The notes beneath the pieces were generated by a model. That model was not told the DNA's origin, did not search any database, and was given only the letters and a program-made list of their open reading frames with translations. A program made the position numbers and the translations under genes. 60,000 nucleotides of DNA from assembly GCF_964355755.1 (NCBI RefSeq), contig NC_092676.1, positions 19,948,288 through 20,008,287 of the forward strand, given 5' to 3'. Of this stretch, positions 28,001 through 40,000 are shown one piece after another. This stretch comes from Antedon mediterranea (Eukaryota; Echinodermata; Crinoidea; Comatulida; Antedonidae). Numbering within the stretch: the first letter of the stretch is position 1; every line of letters begins with the position of its first letter.

Positions 28001-31000
28001 GATACTGGCAACTATCAAACTATAAGACTTTAGGCTTGCAATTAAAATGTTGGCTTATGGTATTTGTGTGTAAAACATATGTGCCAATATTTGGTAGAGA
28101 AAATGTTGTATTTTGTATTTTGCAGAGTATTGTCTACTGATCATGTACACTTATGTATCAAATGCTAGACATCTTCACAAAATTACCATAACTAGATGGT
28201 ACGCTCGCTTCGCTCGCGTACCATCTAGGTCGTGCCCACAGATGGTTCTCGAATACACAGTAATTTCAGCGTAACAAAACTGGCGATTTCAAATGTACGT
28301 ACCGCAGGACTATATACATTATCGTTTACAGAAACGAATAAATAGACACGATGATTTATGTAGTCAACTAAAATTAGCACCCTGGGAATTACTTCCCAAG
28401 GAGAAACTTATCACAAAATGAGTCCAAGTTTTTGATTTGGACTCATTTAAAGAAACCTAATTTGTGTTTTGTATGTAACATTAGAGTTCAGGGATGGGAA
28501 AGCGGATAGGTACAAAGAGGAACAATTTAAAAAAATATTCTTTATCCACTCAGTAACGAAATATTTTGTTCATGTTTTATAGGCCTATAAATAATATACC
28601 TCTAAATACAGTAAAACATTTGCAATTTAATACTTTTTTTATTTTATTTATTTATTTATTTATTTTAAATATTCATTGTACACTAATTTTCCCCGTGTAT
28701 GGCAAGAGATTCCTAATTATATTAGAGAACATTCTTTATTTAGTTTAGTTAAAACTGTCACTGTCATAATCGATTGAAATATTAAAGTACCATGTCACGA
28801 TACACCACTACGACGTTTATATTTGGTAATTATTAATTAATACAAACGTTGAGAAAGAACTGTCAGTATAAAGTTTATTTGTATATAATAATGTGTTTAT
28901 ATATCTAACAGTAGAGCCTATCCACAATCTCGCAAGTTTATTCTCAAAGGGCCCATATATTTACCTACCGTATGTGTTAAACCAAGGGCTCATAAATTTA
29001 CCTACAGTACTTGTGTTAAACCAAACTCTGGCAGACTGAGAGATTGGGATGTTCCATTCATCGCAAATCAATAGATTTGTATAATCGTATATTAAATCTA
29101 TCAAAATAGTATTTTTTAAAGAAAATCGGCCTGTCTTCAACATTATGATGGTGTACTCTTGCTGTTCAACCGGTTTTCAGCTATTAAAAACAATTATCGT
29201 AGGAGGAGATAGGAAAATGCGAAGCCTCCTCGCATTTTTGTGGCGGGTATTTTTCAAGATGGACATCCATTAGACAGTGTATACCACGGTCGGAAAACAC
29301 CCCTATTTGGGGCAAATCGTTGAACCTAAATTCGTTTTAATCGTCAATAACTAATTATCTAACTTAATTCAATTAGTAAACAGGGTTACATCAGGTGGTT
29401 AAAATCAGTACCGAAAGTACGAACCAACTTTATATACCATCGAGTAAAAATTCTAGAAGTAAGGCGCGATTTACCGAATTTTGCCCTTACGTAAATTTAT
29501 ATATAGATACAAAAAAGATAGTCTGATTGCTCAAACACAAAACCTGAAGAAGTGATGTTTTTAGAGTTTGTATAAATTATACATTTATAATAATGGTTGT
29601 ATTACATTACTATTAGTGGTCGTGGGTTTTATTCATTAGAAAATTACTTTAACATAAAGCGGTAAAAAAAAAGAAGAGCAGTAGAGTGTTGGTCTTTGTT
29701 GGTATACAATAGGAGCTATAAAATAAGAATAACAAAAATGATCTTGGCAATACTACAGTTAAATCCCTAAACTAGACAGACTTATTATTTAAATTAGACT
29801 ATACAACCACCTATACATATCCTTTCACTTTTTCTATTTAGTCTATTTGTCTTTATTTATTTATTTATTTATTTATTTATAGTCTATTACAATTAAAAAA
29901 ACAAATAACAATTTCATTTCACACATAAGAACTTTATATGTTGGAACATAATTATAAATGCAGTGTACATATGGTAATAACAACAGATAATGATTGTTGA
30001 CTGCTATCACCTACATATCCTTTCACTTTTTATCTATTTAAAACAAAGATTGTCTTCATTTATAGTCTATTACAATTCAACAAACAAATAACAATTTCAT
30101 TTCACACATAAGAACTTTCTCGCCCGTATTCTTAAACCGGACTTTAGTTGTAGTTTGAAGTTCGACTTGAAAAAGTTGTAGTTCGAGCTATTACTTCAAA
30201 TTCGATTCAAAAACAAAGTAGTCGAAGTTTGCAGTTCGACTTAATGAAGTCAAGCTTTTAGTCGAGTTGCACACGTCTGGGTAACAAAGGCTATACATTG
30301 GCCAATGACAAGAGAGTATTTGAGGAGCAGACGAAATTTTGCGCATTGATATCACTTTCCATTTTCTTGCAACACTTTTTACGCATCAGGACTATATACA
30401 TGAAAAGTAATTTTAATCGTTAATTATTGGAACAAGATCAGTATCAATTTAACAGTGAAGTACTTTTGATTAACAACTAACAAAATATTCAAAATATATT
30501 CAGGAACCATGGCAGTACGGTAACTTTTATATTTTCTAGGCCCCCAACAAAGTATGATCGCGACGAACCACGCACTTCATCGCATGACAAGAAAGCGCTA
30601 GGCCCCCTCAACATTCCATCGCGTGGTGAATTTCCGCATCTGCCATTGTCGCTATGGCGTGACGTAGCGCAAAGAAAATAATGTAATTTGTATACGGTTG
30701 TAAATAAAGATTATTTTCATTATTATAACTTATACCAATGTATACTTGATTAAGCTAATATAAAAATAGATATTTCATTTTTCAATATCTGGCCAATATA
30801 ACAACTCAATGACTGTTACGTTTTTCATAAACATCGTTTAAAAACCATTTAGTTGACCATTTAAAAAAATTGATCAAAATTCGTCTCGATTTAGTCGAGG
30901 TTGGCCTGAATTAGTCGGCGATTTAGTTGAAGTTCGGTTTATGAATTAAAATGACGTCATTTTAAAAGTTTTAGCTCGAACTACGACTAAAGTCCGGTTT

Positions 31001-34000
31001 AAGAATACGGGCGTATATGTTGGAACATAATTATAAATTCAGAAAAGTGTACATATGGTAATAACAGGTAAAGATTGTTGACTACAACAACATATCCTTT
31101 CACTTTTTCTATTTAAAACAATTCTTCATTTATGGTCTATTACTATTCAACAAACAAATAACAATTTCATTTCACTATAACCTGTATATGTTGAACACAT
31201 GATACATAGAGAATGGTTTACATATGGCATGAGCTGCTTTAACCTTACTTAACAATAACAGGTAATGACCAGGCAATGACGTCAACACAGGTTGATTTAG
31301 ACACCTGGTTAAACAGAAACAAGTGGTACGATATCATCAAAGCAAAGAGACCTCATCTGTACTTTTCAAACACCGTGAAGTCATTTATGCTTCAACTACG
31401 GTAAAACCACTAAGCTCTTTTAAACGCGCTTGTTTAATTATGGTTTACAGGCGTTTTGTCAAGTATCGGAATATAGGAACGATATCCAATGTAATTAGTT
31501 TGTGTTGAAAACGTATCGGGTTTATGGCTAGACTAACTATACAATACAATGAGGTTAGGCTATGCAAACATGCTATAATTGAGAATAGTGTAAAAGGAAA
31601 AATATCATTATTAGGGACTATGTCAAAATTATTCTACTGCAGTAATTACATGTTTTACTGCAATATATCATTTTACTTTGTTTCATGTAGCAGTTAATGA
31701 GGCAGATATTACAATAAAACAGGGTGCATAATATTTTTTAAAAAATGCTATATCCAGGGAAGAGTCTACCTGTTATAACACTGCAGGTTAAAGGTTAAAC
31801 CAAAATGTAATTACTGCAGTAACTGCAGGAAAATAATTTTGACATGGTCCTTTACTATGCTAATATATTCACCTAGTTCCCCTTATTCCTACTCTCTAAG
31901 TTAAACTATGTATACAATATCATTTCGACATAGACTTGTTGAATATAGAATAGGTAGTGTGTTCATGCATGGCTGCGGTGTGCCTATTGCATTCTCAGTG
32001 GAAACAGGAGGTAACTTAATAGCAGATGGCTGTGTTTCTAGTATATAAATAATAATACACAAATAATATAAATCATCACAAGCTATGAAAAGCATATTAA
32101 AAGGTACTGGTACAGCATTTCGCACACATTATATTTCTTGTTTGATTTGAGTAAACAACTATGCAGACACCACCTGTTGCCATTACAGTATAATATGTCC
32201 ACAAACCTATTATGACAAAATAATGCTTTAAACTACAGTACCTACACCAATATAAGGACAAAAGTGATGACATTTTTGTACGAGATTATAAACATTGAAA
32301 CAATCGTTTCCCTTGAATACAAAACCGCAAACAAGTAAATAGGTCCAGAAGAACCCATCTATAAACAATGACTGTTCTTTTATTTAAAGATGTATTGTCC
32401 CCCTGAAAAAAATAATTCTTACAAAAATGTTTGTTGAATATTCCATTTTAATGTAATATAATAGTTATCCACTTTGACCAAAAATTGGATTGAAAAGAAA
32501 TGTATTTACCTGAAAAAAATGTAATTTCAAGCAAAAAATGGTCAAATTGGCTGCCAGCTCAATGGATTTTTGGTTGAATTAAACCATTTATTTTGCCATA
32601 TTATGAGTGAAAACATGATTTGTTTTCTGGTTTTTTTTCTAAGGAAGTTATTAACTTTATTAAAACTACAAAATAACATGTTCAAAGTCTGATTTAATTA
32701 ATCTTAATTTTTCATGTTTTTGGGGGACAATACATCTTTAAAGCTATATTGTCCCCTGAAAAAAATAATCTTTCAAAATTATTTTTATTTTTAAATGTTA
32801 TATGCCATTTTAATGTCACAAAATAGTTTTCCACTTTGACCAAAAATTGGACCAAAATTATTTACATGAAAAAACTGTAACAAAAATAGTCAAATTGCCT
32901 GGATAGTCAATGTGTTTTTTATTTTGTCTATAAGTGAAAACATTTTTTTTCTACGGAAGTGAACGTGATTAAAACTGCGAAATGACCTATTCAAAGTCTG
33001 ATTTAATTAATCTTCATTTTTCATCATCTTCACTGTAATTAAAGCAAAAAATAGTCAATGAGATTTAGTTGAATCCTGTTTATTTTGTCTTGTTTGATTA
33101 AAACTGCAAAATGGCCTATTTAAAGTTGTTTTTATTAATCTTCATTTTTCATGTTTTTGTGGACAATACATCTTTAAATCACAATAAAATAAATGTACGA
33201 TATAAAATAGATAATACAAAAATATATATAGATCTATATTATACTGTACTGTCATAAATTATGTGTTTATGTAATCTACATAAAAATTGTGAAACTTTAC
33301 GATTTTTAAATAAATTATTCAGCATTTTGTAAATTAGATATTAAGCACAAATATTGAGGATATGCGCAAGTGACAGGATACATTTACTCAATATCTTTTG
33401 AAATTACTTTGTCACCTATAACCTAATACATTTATTCCAGGTTGCTTGCATTTCTATACATACGGTACACTACTGTAGCTTTTTTATGAATTGGTATAGG
33501 CACATGAATTGTTTAAACCATAGGTCCAATGTACACAGTTATAACCTGTGTGGACTTTAAAGAACCCAGTTTATCATTTGAGACAAGTAGTTACCCAGGT
33601 GAACTGGTTCACAAAATATCAGAGGATTACCACCTATCTGACAGGACAGTGATATTGGTATTCCTTTACTATATGTTGCTAAAGACATAAAATAAATAAA
33701 TAAAAATAAAACCAGTAAATATCATCTTTGATCAAGCTTAGCCTCAAAATATTTGTTGTTCATACAAGTTTAATATTATATTTTAAATTACTTAAAAAAC
33801 TGGTGACAATAATATCATTGCATTGCATTTCCTTGCTCACTTATTGCAAATGAGCCGATTCTTGGTACTGTATCTAAATGTGCCCGGTATCATAGGCCCT
33901 TCCAGTTTAGCCTAGTGAGTTAACTGATATTCAGGGGCCCTCTTTAATAAATATAAAAATACATTGCAACAATTAAAAATAACAAACGGTTTAACACTTA

Positions 34001-37000
34001 AACTGTCCATGAACATTGAATTTTCCTAGGCTCCAGTATGGTACTGGAAAACTATTTTCATAGTGGAGATACAGTTTACTGAGGTTCTGGTGCACATAAA
34101 ATAGGTAGTGCGATCACTAATAACACACTCCTAAACTGCCCTTGAGGAGTGTGATTTACAACACGCCTTAATTTGGTAAACTTCTACGCACGAAAATACA
34201 AACAGCACACCTACAGCACCCCTGAATGTATTGAGGAGTGCAATTTGTAGCACACCTATAATATTCAAAAGACAACGCCTGGAAAGGGATGTGGAAAGGA
34301 ATTAATAGCCACAACCTAAAATGTACTTAACCTCCCTTTAAAACTTTTGAATCCATTTTGGTAAAACTTTGCTTTATTAAACTGCAACACTTATCACACC
34401 CACTATCAGGGCTTAATCAACTCAAACTGGGGATGAAGTACTTTGCAACATATAAATTAAAGATTACTGATAACTGTATCTAATGATAAACTACCCACCA
34501 TTTTGAGGCAATCAACTGACGGTTTTAATGTTTGGAATATTATATAAATCTTCACTTTACTTAGTAGTGTGTGGGTGTCAATTAATAGACCCAGAAAGAT
34601 ATGATAAATAACTTGTTTCATTCTTTCATTGCCTAGAGCTAATTATTGTTGGGAAAAATTATATAAACAGAAGATCTGATTTAATACTATAAAACATAGT
34701 TCATGGACTATACCATTTGTGGAGAGGGGTGTTCAATGAAAGTTCTACTTTTTTAGTTATATCTTGCTTTTGGAGGAGAAAGGCTATTGTCAGTTTATCC
34801 AGGTAAGCTAGGCACAAAATAGACAAAGCTTTCAAATAAAATCATGTGACGTTGTCTTTGAGTGTTATATCTTGATAAACCGACAATCTTTCTCTTATTA
34901 AACAGTAGGTTAAAATATGAATAAAAATAATAATAATGGTATAGTCCATGAATTCCACCCTCAAGTGGATACTTCCAAACATACCATCCATAGCCGTTTT
35001 AATCAAACAGATACCACTTAAACATACAGTATATTACTGTATGTTTCGCAGCCATTACAAAGATACTGTACAACACTGTAAAATAACATACTGTAGTGGT
35101 AAATTCTTAAAGAGCTATTTGTTAACTGTATTATACAATATATTACTTGCACTAATAATATGAAACCAAAAGTTACAAAAAACATAAATAAAATAAAAAT
35201 ATTATTATATTCACAACTAATAAATTAGTGTGACAGTTGAGAAAAAAACACTGTAGTTACTCAATATATATATCATACTGTATGTATTATCCAATAATAT
35301 TGACATTTTTGTATAAAATCATATCATCATATCAAAAAGATTCCCGTATCTATATTGTACAGTGATCATATGCAAACTCTGTTATATACAAAACATGTTA
35401 ACATGTGACACCTGTATTATATATTAGGCCATAAGCCTAACTGAAACTTAACATGTTACAGGCACCACATGTGATGTGACACAGTATATAGAATCTGCCT
35501 ATGATACTGTACAATGCCATATATGGAGATACAGTACAGAGAATCTGGTGTTCAAAACTATATTTTCCACTAAAACATTCATGACAATGGCTCGTGCGTT
35601 TAAAATCATATTTTCCCTTTTCAAAATCATTTCGGTTCTATTACTCTCCTATATTCAATAAATCAATTTTGTTTTGTGAAAAGTGAGACAAACACAATTG
35701 CAAGCGACGACAAAAACAAACCGCTGTATGACAGGCCAACAATGATTCATAACACATCAGAAATATTTATTATCATAATACATTTTAAATTTATCTAATT
35801 ATGAGCAGATTAAATTTCCTTAAAACATGGCAGTATTCGTTTTCAAATTAATTGCGTATGATTTAATTTTGCTAGCATTAAGTGAACAATTCACTTAGTA
35901 ACTAATGGCGAAAAACCAAACAATGGACAGTCAGTTTTCTCCCGATAACGGTTTCTTCTTTTGCGTAAATTATCAATTGAATCATTTTTCTGGCTCTCAG
36001 CCAATGAACACAGTCGTGGGTTTTGATCAATGGGAACATTTTCTATGACTGTATTGTGTAAATCTTTTACAAAAATATTGTAAATTAACTGTTTATATTA
36101 TTGCGGTATGCAAGTTGAAAATAGTCGCGTAATAAAAACATTAAATGAATACAGAGAATGTAAAAAAATTATTTAGTGTGAACCAAATACAGTGAAAAAT
36201 TAACATAATGGTAATTCTCTTTTTTCTGTGGTCATTACATTCCGAGCGTTAATTTGATACAAGTAATTTGTATCAAAAAGATCCACAGTGCAATCGCCAG
36301 AGGCTATCTTCTGCTATATAATCATATTCTTTATGTTTCCAGTTTAGTAAAGCTTAAATAAAATAATTTCAGATTCACCTATACTTCACAGATTCCATGA
36401 CAGATTTGATTTCTTGTTAAATTTTTAATATTTTTTTACTTAAGTTCTTTTGATGCATCTGTTTTTGAGATGTAATATTTTCTTACTAATGTTTATCATG
36501 GGTTTTTATGGTTTTTGGTAATTTCTAGTGATCTAATAATGGTTCACAATTTTTCTCTACTTTTTCTTCTGAACTTACGTCACACACAAAGAAATGACGA
36601 CGAATGGTATTTCCAAGAAGTCTAAGTATCTCCCGCAAGAAATTCATTACTATTCATCTGTGAAATAACCTGTATCTCAGCGCATTACTTTAAAAGAAAA
36701 TCTACACTTGATGTTAATACAGTCGAAAGTGTGAACATTAGTGGTGACCTGTATTTATGACGCGTGACATGCAGACATGGACGACGTCTATAAAGCAAGA
36801 GACCGCCATCTTCAAGTCATTCATATTCAGAATGCCACCTAACGATTCCTCAATTGCGCATCACACACATTAGGAAAGATTGAAATGACTGAATAATTAA
36901 TTTTAATTAAAAATAAACATTTTCTTGAATCACTTTAGATAACTGTATACATTCAATTAAAATCTATAATTAATGGTGTAGTCCCAAGGTGCATGAAAAC

Positions 37001-40000
37001 AGATTGCAACAGTGTTTACTACACACATTCAACGGATATGTGGTCACGACACAAATCTAGAACATATTGAATTTCTCATCTGTAAAGCTCTGTCTACACT
37101 TTCAAACTTTATTTGACAACAAAATGTGATGTGCCCATATATGGTGTCACATCACTACCATATTTGGGCATATCACTACCAAACTTGGTCACATTTTTTT
37201 GTCACATAAAGTTTGATAGGGTAGACAGAGCTTAAGCATACTAGTATCAAGTTTTAATTATAAAAAACAATATGGAAAATGTGGTTTCATTTATTGGGCC
37301 TGTTTCTGCTGCAACTGCTCAAAATACAGTATAAAAATACGGTATTTTTTATACCATATTTTTTAGTACCCCGTTTCTGCTAACAATACTTCTTGGGTGG
37401 TCGTGTTAAATTTCATCCTTTTTACCCAAATTGCCATTCATTTATTTGGTCGATAATTAAAAATAAAAGAAGTTTTACGTCTCACTTTCAACAGCCTAGC
37501 CCTAGTGATAGAGATGTTGTGAGAGCACAGAAAACATCGTAATGGGGACAAGTAATTCGTTCCCTCCCTGAGTTTTTGTCTTTTGCAATGTTGTACTGCT
37601 TTCGCAGGCTCTTCAGCTTTGAATTTACTTGCTTTGGAGACAAGTCTATTCCGTACTCCTGCTTTATTTTTTTAAAGAAATGTCTTTATAAATGTGGTTG
37701 TCCCTTTTATTACCTTTTAGTTGGTCGGACATTTTAGCTTCCCCATCCCCTCCTTCCCCACACAGATTTATATAGTAAATACTGTGACTTCGCTCCACAT
37801 TTTCGCCAAATATATCTATACACGTGTGTAAAACAGCTGACAGCGACAGAAAATAAAAACACCATGTTGACCTCATGTCACAGGTAAAAAAAATACGGTA
37901 TTTTTTATTGGCAGCAGAAAAGGGTACAAAAAATACAGTATAAATTTGTAAATACCGTATTTTATCCACAAATTTTGTGGGGAAAATATGGTATACAAAA
38001 TACGGTATTTTTTTTATGAGCGCAGTTTCTGCTGCCAAAAAAATATGGTATATATACGGTATATATACGGTATTCAAAAAATACCGTATAAAATACGGTA
38101 TTTTCTTGGCAGCAGAAACAGGGCCATTGTTCAATTATTAAATTCACTTGATTTAAAGGTACAAGAGCTTTGATATCCAGAAGTAAGAGTAGACACCAAA
38201 ATTGTTGCATGTATTGTGATGTCATATCACTACCATATTTGGATTATCACTACCATATTTGGGCACATCACACTTTTTTTGTCAAACTAGTTTGAAAGTG
38301 TAGCCAGAATTAAAGAATGGGTATTGCTATTGTTATATCATGAGCCGTACATTCTCCTATTAACAATTGAATTTAATAGTTTTTTGGCAAATTTTGTTGT
38401 GTGGCCAGAATCAGAGAGCCACCTATTTACATGGCCTAGTCTTCAACATTGGATTCAACATGGAAGCAATGGATTAATTGAATAAAAGATAACTTTACAA
38501 TACCAGGTGTGTTATAAAACTAACAATGAATATTTTACATTTGTTGTGGAAAATATTTGTTAAGCCTATTGTTGAATAGAGCTTGTGAAAATGATCTCCT
38601 CATTCAATGAGTAAACATTATTTGTATAATACATAATCACAATATTATCTATTGTATTCAAGTTTTTGAGTCAACTTTTACACTCAACAATCGGCCAAGC
38701 ATCTTCAAATTGCAATGATTCGTAGAAATGCTGAAGTCAGCACTTGTCATAACTTGATGAATTAGGAGTGAGTGGGTGCATTACGTCAAAATATTATTTT
38801 AAACACAATTACTATACAGTAGGTGGATATGCAACATCTCATTGGTCAATTCTCTTCATATACGTAAAACTTTTATACATAAATGAATGAAAAAATTCAT
38901 GTAAAATTGTTTTGAAAATTGGAAAATTTAATATAGACATTTATTGTTCAATTTGTTCAAAGACATATATTAAAAATTGTGTTTTATCTTCTTAGGAACA
39001 TGTGGCCAAGGATTACCAATATTACAATTTAGAAGTAGATGTTCAGAATCACTATCATCCCTTAACATGCTTGAGCTCTTGTACTGACATTAACACCTTT
39101 TTGCTTAAGTCAAGATAGTTGTGCCTATCTTTTTTCTTAAAATGGACCTGAAATGGATTTTCGATTTTCAAGAAATTCACACATGTTATTTAAATGTATC
39201 AAATTAACACAAACCCATACAAATAAAAACAAAATGTATAGTATTTTGAGTGAAAACGAAATTTTAAGATATCATGGCAAATTAGCGAAAATTACTCACG
39301 CCATTGCAATATTCTATTTCAACGGCCGTCGGAAGCCTCTATATTCACGACGTCACATATACACACGATGATATCGAGAGCGTGTATGCCGCCCGATAGT
39401 CAGTGAATAATCGACGGCCTGGAAAGATACCTGAAGCGTTGACACTAATACTAATTTATTCAATATCTAATGTTGTTGAAATATAGGTCCCTAAAATGTA
39501 CTTCGTTTGTTCTAAAACCCGAATTTAGAAGACCTACCTCCTAAACCTTTACTAGGCCTAGGCCCTCAATCCAGCGCGCGGAGTCGATCCACCACCCACA
39601 TCATGCGGCGAGGCTCAGTTTTATGTGCATCCAAGGACCAAAGCAATATCAACAACTTGCAAAATATGAATAAAATTCGTTTTCGAACTGCCTGATTCGT
39701 GACAAATAAATTATCATCTCATATTACTAATTTAATTCTGCTAAACTAAAAACTAAAGAAACTAACACATTTTAGCAGTATAAATTACGAACGATATACA
39801 AAATACACGAACGGAAAATATGGATACGCATCATTGCGCACGGAGCTGTATCCCGGACAACGTTGCCAGGCCAACTTCGGTATTGCCAGAAAAAAAACGT
39901 TGATTTTAAGATTTTAAATCGTCATTTATACGATGAATAACCGTTTATACGGTAATAATTTTATTTAAAAAAATTCTAAATACATTTCTGCAAATGCACA

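Noticed and set aside
36770-36870. TATA box and initiator with a following ATG
   Set aside because: The frame stops after about 14 codons and no splice donor or conserved peptide follows.
37664-38134. 156-residue minus-strand ORF
   Set aside because: It is mostly the palindromic end of copy 2 of the Harbinger-like element. Only its last 22 residues or so belong to the Myb/SANT remnant, which then shifts frame.
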